This document shows positions 29,801-37,624 of a stretch of 64,000 nucleotides of DNA, piece after piece. The stretch spans positions 1 to 64,000 of the forward strand of contig NZ_RCVR01000003.1 in NCBI RefSeq assembly GCF_016107305.1, in the 5' to 3' direction. This DNA comes from Roseomonas sp. KE2513 (lineage in GTDB: Bacteria; Pseudomonadota; Alphaproteobacteria; Acetobacterales; Acetobacteraceae). The stretch's first letter is position 1, and each line of letters opens with the position of its first letter. A program made the position numbers and the translations under genes. The notes below the pieces were generated by a model, which made no database searches, had not been told where the DNA came from, and worked only from the letters and a program-made list of their open reading frames with translations.

Positions 29801-29964
29801 GATACATGCTTGAAGTCGTGACGAGTATAATCTGAAAAGAACTTGCCAGGAAATCTTTGTAGAATTTCGTAAACGGTGCGTCGCACGTCATCAAAATTCA
29901 AGGGGAAGGCGCTGAGCGTCGTGGCTTGGACCGCACGCTTTTCTGCCTCAGTATATGCTTCCAC
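26851..29964 (-). CDS. HD-domain plus GHKL (Hsp90-like) ATPase, candidate sensor
   Basis: A 1037-aa cytoplasmic protein. The N-terminal HD-type domain has H49/H53 (RHDFKHV), H88-D89 (YLHDIG), H197 and D235 (RTADLMQ). A GHKL ATPase follows: E387/N391/D394 (ALRELVQNAIDA), D428-N-G-T-G (DNGTGM), FGIGVLSAF at 468-476 and a GSRGT motif near 523-527. The remaining 500 residues resemble the Hsp90-type middle region only in layout. It starts with GTG at 29964 with TAGGA upstream and an in-frame stop four codons before. It is 4 bp from the SLATT gene. HD + GHKL ATPases recur in bacterial conflict loci; function here is inferred. Confidence 0.8.
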   Translation of the reverse strand: MEAYTEAEKRAVQATTLSAFPLNFDDVRRTVYEILQRFPGKFFSDYTRHDFKHVSRMLESLSWLIPTKTALAMSHAEWMMLVLSIYLHDIGLIITEDEFFHRDKSNFPSFKMESLIGDGANVEYAAKIKALPEVELDRFLYQEFVRKNHGARARAWLEGRHDQGLGFALGITDELQRLFSSLPSDVRTDLGILCESHGLDDLEDPEKYRLNHPYGNNPQESVNLQYIAVMLRTADLMQITSDRAPSTLFRLINPSDPVSQREWSKQAAVRSVRPQLGRDNDGNVSETAPTSIIEVFARFKDANGYFGLTSYLRYAEGQLRLSHDVVERAKRHVVKSYDFPWKTIDISRIEAEGFLKETFGFELDQQKILDLLTGHTLYNDSTVALRELVQNAIDAVRLQASISETDSRATGKITITWNGTDNELEVRDNGTGMTQAIVTNHLLKVGSSRYQDGKFKEDYPAFSPISRFGIGVLSAFMIADSVEIVTCSDDEEEGRQISLRSVHGQYLIKLLKKHSDPAALALGSRGTAFRLRLRATASKVDVLATVRQWIQYPRCQVCVVIDDQPPVQVGFDDPKQALEALLASGAMRGRVGDAETRVVQRKIDGLTLAYAVTHDAFFRSWGFVAGLEKEEAESLAHLPAGMSIEGIAVSSASPGFAGRPILSCADLIGPGAPRTNVARSAIEETPELTQYIEKIYQCYFNQVADEARRLHDEEAYSTTRATGEIPFLASPLMNPQSGRVLREDLYQQSAAALPLFLVENEQHRTVESLNDLLSRKVFWTTDSLLVQSVEHLIREAHSDLTAEPFLRSAEQNYGGANRFPRVCNMSENISIVPAVLANFEIGRILADPRTRRLDLEWTRAGEERRWITANDVYRQLRNTAVRQLYRSTLERTDPYGSYGFSRRFGSVVGRNTFCVASGIVEVAGLEQYTSFDTLSSFYVLPDRPVTNFLHELFTRDDDEEKFRGLLYADVFRQLVRFRPIKPRAAAAVAERTLRDLSSKIYPRELPDAPDFISMLQASDDNLSTFNPFAWGQRSVEE

Positions 29965-30123
29965 GATTGCATCCTACTGGTGGCACATGCTCACCAGCTT
30001 CATGGCAAGTAGGTTTATTGGCAAGATGGAGACGTCGAAATCGGCGTTAGGAAATTTCGATAACTCGCATCAACAGTAAGGCAACCTTTGCATAGTCGTG
30101 CATACAGCTAATTGCTTAGGGGT

Positions 30124-30173
30124 CCGGGGACCAAAAGTCCCCGGCGGAGGGTGTGGGAGGCGGCGCCTCCCAC
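30124..30173. repeat. Tandem pair of strong hairpins at the island edge
   Basis: The first hairpin at 30124-30144 has arms CCGGGGAC and loop CAAAA. The second at 30153-30173 has arms GTGGGAGGC and loop GGC. Both are perfect. The style is like the four-hairpin elements but the sequence differs. They lie at the switch back to host composition. Confidence 0.75.
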
Positions 30174-30430
30174 GAGTCGCCCGCGCCGGCCCCCGATCAG
30201 CCGGCTTTTCCCGGCCGCACCTATCGCACCAGCCCCGGCACGCCCGCCCATGGGAGGCCGGCCGAGGCCACGACCATGAGGGCGACGACCGCCGTGGTCG
30301 CGGGACTGTGTCACCTGACAGAACTGATCGGCCGCTAAGCATTAGCGTCCGGGATGGGCCGGTTCAGCACGGCGTTCCGGGGAAGAGCCGCAGAAGAGCA
30401 AGCAACGTTGCCAGGGAAGGAAAACCGACC

Positions 30431-31081
30431 ATGCGCCTTCGTGCCTTTCTCGCCGCCTTGCCGCTGGCCCTGCTGGGGGCCGGGAGTGGTCATGCCGCCG
30501 TCATTCTCACGGCCAATCTGACGAATTCGCAGGAGAATCCGCCGGCGGTGCCGACGCTCAGCACGGGGGCGGCGCGGCCGGCCTCGTTCGGGACGGCCAG
30601 TTTCGTGCTGAACGACGCGCAGACGGCGATGACGATGACCGCGACGGTCAATAACATCGACTTCACGGGCAGCCAGACGGGTGATGTGAACGACAACCTC
30701 GTGGCGGGGCATATTCATGCGCCGGGGCCTCCGGGCGTGAATGGGCCGGTGGTCTGGGGGTTTTTCGGGGCTCCGCTGAACGACAACAACCCGAATGACG
30801 TGGTGGTCACGCCGTTCGCCAGTGGGGTTGGGGGGACGATCAGCGGGAAGTGGGATGCGCCGGAGGGGAACAACACGACGCTGACGGCGCAGCTTTCGAA
30901 CCTTCTCGGCGGGCTTTCCTACATCAACCTTCACACGGTTCAGTTCCCCGGGGGCGAGGTCCGCGGGCAGATCGTGCCCTCGACGGTGGCGGTGCCGGAG
31001 CCGGCTTCGCTCGGGCTGCTGCTGGTGGGGATGGCGGGGCTTGCCGGGGTTGGGTTGCGGCGAGGGCGCCGGGTGGGGTGA
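30431..31081 (+). CDS. CHRD-domain protein with PEP-CTERM anchor
   Basis: A 216-aa exported protein with a signal peptide ending GSGHAA. The middle is a CHRD domain: NLTNSQENPPAVPT near the start, HIHAPGPPGVNGPVVW and YINLHTVQFPGGEVRGQI. The C-terminus VPEPASLGLLL, a hydrophobic helix and RRGRR form a PEP-CTERM sorting signal, normally recognised by exosortase with delivery to the cell surface. No exosortase gene lies in the window. The SD GGAAGGA lies 9 nt before ATG 30431. It converges with the DUF2000 gene across 231 bp without a recognised feature. Confidence 0.9.
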   Translation: MRLRAFLAALPLALLGAGSGHAAVILTANLTNSQENPPAVPTLSTGAARPASFGTASFVLNDAQTAMTMTATVNNIDFTGSQTGDVNDNLVAGHIHAPGPPGVNGPVVWGFFGAPLNDNNPNDVVVTPFASGVGGTISGKWDAPEGNNTTLTAQLSNLLGGLSYINLHTVQFPGGEVRGQIVPSTVAVPEPASLGLLLVGMAGLAGVGLRRGRRVG

Positions 31082-31312
31082 GGGGTTGGTTCCCTCCCGG
31101 CCGGTGCCGTGGTGGTGCCGGCGGGGTGGGGTCAGGCGGGGAGGGGGCGGTCGGCTTCGGGTGACCGGCCTTGGCCTGAGGCGGACCCCCTCGGCGCTTC
31201 TTTGAGAGATGGACTTCGGTCGGGAGAAGCTGGTCCGCTTGCAGGCGGGACAGTTGGGCAGGCGGCTGGTGGGAGGCGAACCATCCGAGGCTGCGCCTGG
31301 CCCGAGCGAGGC

Positions 31313-31723
31313 CTAGGCGTGCAGCACGGCGCCTTTTGTGGCTTTGTCCACATCCTTCCTGGGGCCGCGGAGGGAGAGGCCGACGAGGTCCGGCGCGTCC
31401 GGCGGCTCGGCCCGGAAGGCGTCGCGGTTCGCCGCGTCGTGTCCGGTCGAGAACATGGCCCGGACGTAGACGGCGCGGGTCAGGTTCCGCTCGATGGCTT
31501 GCCTGAAGGCGCGTTGGAGCACCTCGGGACCGGCCGCGAAGATCAGCATGGGCTGGCCCAGCAGGCGGGCATGGGGGCGGCCCGCCGCATCCTCGTAGGG
31601 CTCCCCCATCGCCTCGGGGGCGGCCGCGGCAATCCCGGTGGCCAGGAACGCGGTTACGTTGAGCTTCTGCCAGACGGCGAGATCGTCCAGCACGAGAATG
31701 GCCACTTTCGTATCGAACACCAT
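31313..31723 (-). CDS. DUF2000 family protein
   Basis: A 136-aa protein matching DUF2000: VAILVLDDLAVWQKLNVTAF, EPYEDAAGRPH, a VYVRAMFSTGHDAANRDAF segment and the terminal KDVDKATKGAVLH. The fold is related to peptidyl-tRNA hydrolase II, but activity is unproven. It lies 30 bp downstream of an AraC-type regulator gene, a frequent partnership for DUF2000, and is likely co-transcribed with it. Confidence 0.88.
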   Translation of the reverse strand: MVFDTKVAILVLDDLAVWQKLNVTAFLATGIAAAAPEAMGEPYEDAAGRPHARLLGQPMLIFAAGPEVLQRAFRQAIERNLTRAVYVRAMFSTGHDAANRDAFRAEPPDAPDLVGLSLRGPRKDVDKATKGAVLHA

Positions 31724-31753
31724 GCTGCCCTCTCCGCGGGTCGGGCGGGCATG

Positions 31754-32629
31754 TCAGGCGTTTCCGGCCACTCTGTCTGGAACGCCTGTGCACAAAGCGC
31801 GGTAGGCGGCGGGGGTCAGGCCGTAGGCGCGGCGGAAGCGGCGGCCGAGATGGCTCTGATCCGCGAAGCCGCAGGCCGCGGCGACGTCCGCCGGCCGCTC
31901 CCCGCCCGCCAGGAGGTGGCGCGCCCGCACGAGGCGGATCTGGATGAGGTAGGCGTGGGGTGAGGTGCCGTAGGCTGCCCGGAAGGAGCGGGCGAGATGG
32001 AAGCGGTCCGCGGCGCCTGCCGACCGCGCCAGGGTATCCGCGCCGGGGTTCGCCGCGAGGGCGTCGTGCAGGACCTCCCTTGCGCGACGCGCCACCTGGC
32101 CGTCGCGGCGTGCCGCCATGCTCCGTTCCGGACGGCCGAGATGGGGACGAAGCCGGTGCAGCACCGCGTCCAGCGCGGCGTCGGTTGCCAGGCGCTCGCC
32201 CGGCCGGGACAGGGCGGCGCTGGCCGCGTGGATGGCGGCCCCGAGGGCCGGGTCGTCGTTCAGGCAGGTCGCGAAGCCGGGATCGCCGCCGCCCCCATCG
32301 GCCAGTCCGCTCCGCAACCAGTGCTGGGGCAGGTACAGCATGCGGTAGGCGAAGCCGCCGGGCGCGCCGGCCTGTCCGTCATGGACCTCGTCGGGCTCGA
32401 TCAGGATGATGCGCCCGGCGGTGCTGCGCTGGCGCGCGCCGCGGCAGAGGAAGTCCTGCACCCCGCGCTCCGTGACGCCGACCAGCCAGTCGTCGTGGCG
32501 ATGGGCGTCGTAGGCATGGGCGGCGAAGCGGGCCCGGACCGCTTCGATCCCGCTCGCCTCGTCGCGCACGAGGTGCACGTGGTCGGGGAGCTCGGGCATC
32601 GGGGAGGCCGCGGTGGGTGTCCTGGTCAT
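31754..32629 (-). CDS. AraC-family transcriptional regulator
   Basis: About 291 aa. An N-terminal AraC-type cupin (HRHDDWLVGVTERG, IILIEPDEVHDG) is followed by two HTH motifs (ADTLARSAGAADRFHLARSF and PADVAAACGFADQSHLGRRF) and the family signature FRRAYGLTPAAYR. The start is uncertain; ATG at 32629 was chosen, with ATG 32680 and 32599 as alternatives, none with a strong SD. The DUF2000 gene follows. Such pairs often sense small aromatic or related compounds, but no ligand can be read here. Confidence 0.88.
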   Translation of the reverse strand: MTRTPTAASPMPELPDHVHLVRDEASGIEAVRARFAAHAYDAHRHDDWLVGVTERGVQDFLCRGARQRSTAGRIILIEPDEVHDGQAGAPGGFAYRMLYLPQHWLRSGLADGGGGDPGFATCLNDDPALGAAIHAASAALSRPGERLATDAALDAVLHRLRPHLGRPERSMAARRDGQVARRAREVLHDALAANPGADTLARSAGAADRFHLARSFRAAYGTSPHAYLIQIRLVRARHLLAGGERPADVAAACGFADQSHLGRRFRRAYGLTPAAYRALCTGVPDRVAGNA

Positions 32630-32886
32630 CAGGCGGCGCAGGATAGCCGGATTCTTGCCGGCGGAGGTGCCGAGCGCCATTCGGCGGCGGCACGGGGCGA
32701 TTACCGGCGCATGATGGTCCTACGGCGCGGCAAGCGCTTGAGGTCCGCCCGGTTTCGCCGCGCCCCTTCTGGCTGGCCTGGATGTTTCCTGCCCTACGCG
32801 GTCGCCCCGGGTTCATGACCTGAGGCGCGAAGAAGCGGCCGCTCGGGGAAAAAGACGATGCGCCGGAGGCACTGGCTTCGACGGGT

Positions 32887-32920
32887 CTGGGGAGAGGGGA
32901 ATGTCTTCTCCCTCTCCCCA
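32887..32920 (-). repeat. hp1-only remnant of the four-hairpin element
   Basis: A stem of TGGGGAGAGGG with CCCTCTCCCCA and loop TGTC, preceded on the plus strand by AAAAAGACGATG, matching the conserved hp1 flank in reverse orientation. It lies 12 bp past the stop of the PEP-CTERM gene at 32932, the same place hp1 takes in full copies. hp2-hp4 are absent. The rest of 32681-32931 shows nothing recognisable. Confidence 0.65.
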
Positions 32921-32931
32921 ATCGGGGCCGT

Positions 32932-33513
32932 TCAGGCCTTGTTGCGGCGGCGGATCGCACCGAGGCCGAGGAGGCCCGCGCCAAAGAGGGCGAGGGAGGC
33001 GGGCTCGGGCACCGGCGTCACGGGCGGCGTGGGCGTGGAGCCGGTGTCGTAGAAGGTGATGTGCGAGTAGCCCGGGTTGTTCGGGAAGTAGGTCGAGAGG
33101 GCGAAGGTGCCGCTCGTGATCGGGCTGCTCAGGTCGTAGAACAGCGCGTAGCCGTTCGCCTGCTTGATGGTGATGTAGTGGATCTCCGGGTCGTTCGCGC
33201 CGGGGGTGTAGGTGAAGGACAGCGTGTTGCCGACCGAGGTGTAGCTGATGCTGAACTCGTTGCCGGTGATGCTGCCGAAGCGGCCGAAGTCTGCACCGCC
33301 ACCGAAGTCGCTCTTGTAGATGGTGGGCGAGCCGCCGCTGCTGGCGTCGTCGGTGACACCGGCGGTGGTGGCGTAGCAGTTCGCGAAGCCGCCACCCTGG
33401 CAGTCGTTGCCGCTGAAGTTGCCGGCATAGGTGATGGCGGCCTGGGCCTGGGTACCGAGGGCCATGGCGGCGAGCGTGGCGGCGATGGTCAGGAAGCGTG
33501 CGGGTGTCTTCAA
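32932..33513 (-). CDS. PEP-CTERM sorting-domain protein
   Basis: A 193-aa exported protein. The signal peptide runs to GTQAQAA; the mature part is Gly/Ser/Thr-rich without a recognised domain; the C-terminus VPEPASLALFGAGLLGLGAIRRRNKA (split here as PEPAS, helix, RRR) is a PEP-CTERM signal. The start is TTG at 33513, supported by AGGAGG 6 nt upstream; an upstream ATG in frame would give a non-signal-like extension. An hp1 remnant follows its stop. Upstream 33514-33698 is AT-richer and probably holds the promoter. Confidence 0.85.
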   Translation of the reverse strand: MKTPARFLTIAATLAAMALGTQAQAAITYAGNFSGNDCQGGGFANCYATTAGVTDDASSGGSPTIYKSDFGGGADFGRFGSITGNEFSISYTSVGNTLSFTYTPGANDPEIHYITIKQANGYALFYDLSSPITSGTFALSTYFPNNPGYSHITFYDTGSTPTPPVTPVPEPASLALFGAGLLGLGAIRRRNKA

Positions 33514-33698
33514 AGGATCCTCCTGCCGGGTTTTTTCCGGCTGTTGCGGCGGACACCGGCTGCGGAACAAGGTCCGCAGCGCGGTGTGGAGGTCTTTATT
33601 GCAACAGATGTGCCGCAAGCATAATCAATGGCTTACGCTGAAATTCCCCAGGCTCGTCTCAAAACTGTTAAATGGTTCGACAATTGGAACGGAATCGT

Positions 33699-34898
33699 TC
33701 AGACCATGCTAGGTGTCTTCCGGGCGCGCTCGCTTTCGGTCTTGAGCTGGCCGCAGGCGGCGGCGATGTCGCGGCCGCGGGGGCGGCGGACGGGGGATGA
33801 GAGGCCGGCCTCATTCAGGATGTTGGCGAAGCGCTCGATGCGGGCGCGCTTGCTGGTGGCGTAGGGGGAGCCGGGCCAGGGGTTGAAGGGGATGAGATTG
33901 ATCTTGGCGGGCAGGCCTTCGAGGAGGCGGATGAGCTCGCGGGCCTCGGCGTCGCTGTCGTTGACACCGTCGAGCATGACGTACTCGAAGGTGATGCGGC
34001 GGGCGTTGCTGGCGCCGGGGTAGCGACGGCAGGCGGCGATGAGTTCCTCGATCGGGTATTTGCGGTTCAGCGGCACGATCTCGTCGCGGAGTTCGTTCGT
34101 CACCGCGTGGAGGGAGACGGCGAGGTTGACGCCGAGCTCGGCGCCCGCGCGGTCCATCATCGGGACGACGCCGGATGTGCTGAGGGTGATGCGGCGGCGG
34201 GAGAGGGCGATGCCCTCGTTGTCCATGGCGATGCGGAGCGCCTTGGCCACCGCCTCGTAGTTGTAGAGGGGTTCGCCCATGCCCATGACGACGATGTTGG
34301 AGAGCAGGCGCGGGGCTTCGGACTGGGGGGTCGGCCATTCGCCGTAGCTGTCACGGGCGGCCATGAACTGACCGACGATCTCGCCGGCGGAGAGATTACG
34401 GACGAGGCGCTGGGTGCCGGTGTGGCAGAAGCGGCAGGAGAGGGTGCAGCCGACCTGGGTGGAGATACACACGGCGCCGCGATCGTCGTCGGGGATATAG
34501 ACGGTTTCGACCTGCTGGCCGTCGCGCATGCGGAAGAGCCACTTGCGGGTGGCGTCGGTGCTGGTTTGCTCCGTCGTGATCTCGGGGCGGCCGATGGTGA
34601 AGCGTTCGGCGAGCTTTGCCTGGAGGGGCTTGGCGATGCTCGTCATGGCCGCGAAATCGCGGGTGCCCTGGTGGTAGATCCAGTGCCAGAGCTGCTTCGC
34701 GCGGAAGGGCTTCTCGCCGATCGCCGTCATCTCGGCCGCGAGTTCCTCCCGCGTGAGGCCGACGAGGTCGCGGCGGCCCTCCGCGTCCGCCTGCGCGGGC
34801 GGGGCGAAGATCGCGGCCTTGGCGAGGATGCGCGCGCGCTCGGCCTCCGTCAGATCGGCGACGGGGAGAGCGGCGGTGGGGGTGGCGATGTGGTTCAA
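33699..34898 (-). CDS. rlmN: Dual-specificity 23S rRNA/tRNA adenine C2 methyltransferase
   Basis: A 399-aa radical-SAM enzyme that methylates A2503 of 23S rRNA and A37 of some tRNAs. The CxxxCxxC cluster is in [24 protein letters not shown] and the C-terminal [12 protein letters not shown] (the methyl-carrying cysteine region) are present. The TTG start at 34898 overlaps the stop of the IalB-like gene by 4 bp (TTGA). The IalB-rlmN pairing is common in alphaproteobacteria. Confidence 0.95.
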   Translation of the reverse strand: MNHIATPTAALPVADLTEAERARILAKAAIFAPPAQADAEGRRDLVGLTREELAAEMTAIGEKPFRAKQLWHWIYHQGTRDFAAMTSIAKPLQAKLAERFTIGRPEITTEQTSTDATRKWLFRMRDGQQVETVYIPDDDRGAVCISTQVGCTLSCRFCHTGTQRLVRNLSAGEIVGQFMAARDSYGEWPTPQSEAPRLLSNIVVMGMGEPLYNYEAVAKALRIAMDNEGIALSRRRITLSTSGVVPMMDRAGAELGVNLAVSLHAVTNELRDEIVPLNRKYPIEELIAACRRYPGASNARRITFEYVMLDGVNDSDAEARELIRLLEGLPAKINLIPFNPWPGSPYATSKRARIERFANILNEAGLSSPVRRPRGRDIAAACGQLKTESERARKTPSMV

Positions 34899-35452
34899 CG
34901 GCGGCGCCTGGCGGGGGCTTCGGCCGGGCACTCGCGCGAGATCGCGTCGTAGGCGGCGGTGAAGCCCTGGAGGGAGAAGGTGTCGGTCGTGCTGCGGTTG
35001 TTGGCGGCGGGGCTCTTCGCCACGGCGTCGCGGCCGCCGCGGAAGGCGCTCACGGTCGCGCGGCCGTCGCGGGCGAAAGCGTTGTCACCGGAGGTGTAGA
35101 AGTTGAGGTCCTTGTCGCCGACATCGACCGTGACCTCGGCGTTGCGCGGGAAGGCGCGGCCGAGGCGGAGCGCGACCTGGTCGCGGCCCTGGGGGCGGTG
35201 GGTGACGGTGAGAAGGGCGTTCGCGTTGCCGTCCGGGCGGGTGAAGGCGTAGCAGATCTTGCTGCTGCCCTCGGTGTGGGTGGCGGCGGTCCATTCCCCG
35301 AAGGTGCCGAGGCGCTGCGGGCCGGCGGCCGCCTGTGCAGCCCCTTGCGCTGGCTTCTCGGCCGGCGCCGCGGCGGGCGCGGCGTTGCGCGTCTGGGCGA
35401 CGGCCGGTAGGGCGAGGAACAGGGCCGAGAGGGCGAGGAAGGGACGGATCAT
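34895..35452 (-). CDS. Invasion-associated locus B (IalB)-like periplasmic protein
   Basis: A 185-aa protein with a signal peptide ([20 protein letters not shown]), an Ala/Pro-rich linker and the IalB-like domain: [21 protein letters not shown] and the beta-rich region ending [12 protein letters not shown]. IalB was named in Bartonella but the family is widespread in free-living alphaproteobacteria with unclear function. It is upstream of and coupled to rlmN. Element copy 4 begins about 90 bp upstream of its start. Confidence 0.88.
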   Translation of the reverse strand: MIRPFLALSALFLALPAVAQTRNAAPAAAPAEKPAQGAAQAAAGPQRLGTFGEWTAATHTEGSSKICYAFTRPDGNANALLTVTHRPQGRDQVALRLGRAFPRNAEVTVDVGDKDLNFYTSGDNAFARDGRATVSAFRGGRDAVAKSPAANNRSTTDTFSLQGFTAAYDAISRECPAEAPARRRR

Positions 35453-35544
35453 GGGGGCGGAGATAGTCCCCTTGGTGGGCGCTGTTCAACCGCTGGGACT
35501 GCATGCGTGGTCGTCTTCGTCGGGAGGGTTGGCGATGGTGGCCT

Positions 35545-35783
35545 CTGGAGAGGGCGCTGCCCTCTCCAGACCTCTCCCGCCAAGGGCCTGAGGCCCTTGC
35601 AACCCCATCGGGCTGTCGCGGATGCGGTGATCGAGGGCTGGTGCTCTTTTGGCGCCATTCCTGCCCGTGCAGTCGCCTCGGGTCATGGACCCGACGCGCA
35701 CGGCCGCAATGCATCCTAAAATCGAAGACAAAGATGATGGTGAGGGGTTCGGGGAAGGGAAGAATTCCTTCTTCCTCTCCCCG
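35545..35783 (-). repeat. Four-hairpin intergenic element, copy 4 (long-spacer form)
   Basis: hp4 at 35545-35569 is perfect with loop GCT. hp3 is at 35581-35599. hp2 at 35674-35698 has one mismatch. hp1 at 35750-35783 has 15-bp arms with one mismatch and loop GGAA on the minus strand. The hp2-hp3 spacer is 74 nt. This copy is unusual because it lies between divergent genes, upstream of both IalB and the methyltransferase (55 bp before its ATG). Confidence 0.9.
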
Positions 35784-35838
35784 GGGCAAAGGGCGCCGGC
35801 ATTTGGCAGGTCGCGCGCGGCGCCCTATTCCCGTGGCC

Positions 35839-37089
35839 ATGCCCGACGAGACCGATGCCCAGCTAGCCGCTCAGTACGAGGCGCTTCCCTATCCGGCGCG
35901 GGATGCGCGGGACGAGGCGAAGCGGTTGATCGTGGGGAGTCCGTCCAATCTGGCGGAGGTGGACCACTGGGTGTTCGGGGCCAGGCGGCCGGCGGGGTTG
36001 CCGATGCGGGCGCTGGTGGCCGGGGGTGGGACCGGGGACGGGGCCATCATGCTGGCGCAGCAGATGGCCTGGGCGGGGCGGCCGGGGGAGGTGGTCTGGC
36101 TGGATCGCTCGGGCGCGGCGCGGAAGGTCGCGGAGGCGCGCGCGGCGGCGCGGGGGCTTTCCAACATCCGGTTTGTCGAGGGGTCGATCCTCGACCTGCC
36201 TGACATGGGGGTGTTCGACTACGTCGATTGCTGCGGGGTGCTGCACCACCTGCCGGACCCGCTGGCGGGGTTGCGGGGGCTTTCGCGCGTGCTGGCGCCG
36301 GGGGGTGGCATGGGGATCATGGTCTATGCGCCCCACGGGCGGACCGGGGTCTACATGTTGCAGGACGCGCTGCGGATGCTGGCACCGGTGGAGGAGCCGC
36401 CGGTGGCGCGGGTCGATGTGGCGAAGCGGGTGATGCGGCACCTGCCGGAGACGGCCTGGCTGCGGAAGAACCCCTGGATTACGGATCATCTGCCGCTGCC
36501 GCAGGGGGGCGGGGATCCCGGGCTCTACGACCTGTTGCTGAACCCGCGGGACGTGGCCTTCACGGTGCCGGCCCTGGCGGCGCTGGTGGAGGCGGCGGGG
36601 CTGCGGATTTCGACCCTGGTGGAGCCGGTGCGCTACGACCCGGACTACCTGCTGCCGGACCCACGGCTGCGGGCGCGGACGGCCGGGATGGGGATGGTGG
36701 AGCGGGCGGCGCTGGCGGAGGCGCTGGCGGGGAACATGGGGATCCACATCGCCTATCTCGCGCGCGGGGAGGACGCGGCGGTGCGGGCGGATTGGGAGGA
36801 TCCCCTGGCGGTGCCGGTGCTGCGCGGGGGCGATGGGGCGAGCTGGGCGAAGGGGGCGCGGGGCGGGAGCCTGGCGATCACCTTCGACGGGCTGCGGGTG
36901 GTGCTTCCCGTGCCGCCCCTGGCCGCGGCGGTTCTCTCGCGGGTGGATGGGCGGGCGACGATGGCCGAGATCGCGCGGGCGGTGGAGGCGGGGGGCGCGC
37001 CGGCCGCGCAGGTGGCCCGCGACATGGCGGCGCTGTGGCGGGCGATGGAGCCGACGAACCGGGTGACGCTGGCGGCGCCGGGGCGGTAA
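35839..37089 (+). CDS. SAM-dependent methyltransferase with C-terminal PqqD-like domain
   Basis: A 416-aa protein. Residues about 50-200 are a class I methyltransferase: ALVAGGGTGDGAIMLAQQ is motif I and DYVDCCGVLHHLPDP a later motif. The middle part is unassigned. The last 90 residues (FDGLRVVLPVPPLAAAVLSRVDGRATMAEIARAV) look like a winged-helix of PqqD type, which binds substrate peptides in some systems. Similar long methyltransferases occur in alphaproteobacteria; the substrate is unknown. The start is set at the ATG giving MPDETDAQLAAQYEALPYP. It converges with marR. Confidence 0.75.
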   Translation: MPDETDAQLAAQYEALPYPARDARDEAKRLIVGSPSNLAEVDHWVFGARRPAGLPMRALVAGGGTGDGAIMLAQQMAWAGRPGEVVWLDRSGAARKVAEARAAARGLSNIRFVEGSILDLPDMGVFDYVDCCGVLHHLPDPLAGLRGLSRVLAPGGGMGIMVYAPHGRTGVYMLQDALRMLAPVEEPPVARVDVAKRVMRHLPETAWLRKNPWITDHLPLPQGGGDPGLYDLLLNPRDVAFTVPALAALVEAAGLRISTLVEPVRYDPDYLLPDPRLRARTAGMGMVERAALAEALAGNMGIHIAYLARGEDAAVRADWEDPLAVPVLRGGDGASWAKGARGGSLAITFDGLRVVLPVPPLAAAVLSRVDGRATMAEIARAVEAGGAPAAQVARDMAALWRAMEPTNRVTLAAPGR

Positions 37090-37130
37090 CCGAGGCGGGT
37101 GCCGCTTCCCCGGGTTCGCCGGGGTGGGCG

Positions 37131-37571
37131 TCAGGAGATCGCGCGAAGGGAGGCGCGGAGCCCGGGCATGTCGAGCCCGGGCTGGGCGGCCTCGAGTTCG
37201 GCGTGGGTCCTTCTCCAGGCCGGGAGGGCGTCGAGCAGGAGGGCGTGGCCCGCCTCGGTGAGGCGCAGGCGGCGGTTGCGGCGGTCGCTGGCGTCGGGCT
37301 CGACGCTGACGAGGCCGCGGCGCTCCAGCGGCTTGAGGGCGGCGGTGAGGGTGGTGCGGTCCATGGCGAGGAGTTGGGCAACCGGGGCCATGGTGGGCGG
37401 CTCGGGGCGGTTCAGCGACATGAGCAGCGAGAACTGCTGGTTGGTGATGGCGTGGGGGCGCAGCGCCTCGTCGAAGCGGCGGGCGAGGGCGCGGGCGGCG
37501 CGCTGGGCGTGCAGGCAGAGGCAGCCGTCCCGGACCTCGGCGGTGGTCTCGAAGGGGACGGGCTGGGTCAT
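37131..37571 (-). CDS. MarR-family transcriptional regulator
   Basis: A 146-aa winged-helix protein: ITNQQFSLLMSLNRPEPPTMAPVAQLL, then DRTTLTAALKPLERRGLVSV and the wing EPDASDRRNRRLRLTEAG, all in MarR order. The start at 37571 gives MTQPVPFETT. Ten bp upstream lies a palindrome GTGTTG-GTAT-CAACAC (37582-37597) of the TTG-N4-CAA kind bound by MarR proteins, so autoregulation is likely. No neighbouring target is obvious; the convergent methyltransferase and the divergent YdcF gene are candidates. Confidence 0.9.
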   Translation of the reverse strand: MTQPVPFETTAEVRDGCLCLHAQRAARALARRFDEALRPHAITNQQFSLLMSLNRPEPPTMAPVAQLLAMDRTTLTAALKPLERRGLVSVEPDASDRRNRRLRLTEAGHALLLDALPAWRRTHAELEAAQPGLDMPGLRASLRAIS

Positions 37572-37581
37572 GCGTGAGGAT

Positions 37582-37597
37582 GTGTTGGTATCAACAC
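37582..37597. promoter_or_regulatory. Likely MarR operator
   Basis: Perfect 6-bp inverted arms GTGTTG and CAACAC around GTAT, 10 bp upstream of the marR ATG. The place fits binding over the promoter or ribosome site. It is one of few AT-containing palindromes in this region. Confidence 0.6.
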
Positions 37598-37624
37598 GGT
37601 GGGTCAAGGGCGGTGCCGGTGGTG

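Larger units (their letters stand above)
26205..30115. other. Low-GC genomic island with a two-gene module
   Basis: Base composition falls abruptly from about 70% GC or more to around 45-50% near 26205 and returns near 30115. Only the two minus-strand genes SLATT and HD-GHKL are inside. Neither boundary shows a tRNA, integrase or obvious direct repeat. The transposase-like gene lies just outside the left edge and a pair of strong hairpins just outside the right edge. Edges are by eye. The 466 bp from 29965 to 30430 hold the promoter side of the HD-GHKL gene, the edge, and the hairpins. Confidence 0.85.

Noticed and set aside
26205-30115. Island as a retron, CBASS or prophage
   Set aside because: No reverse transcriptase, CD-NTase, integrase or phage structural gene is present; only the two genes described.
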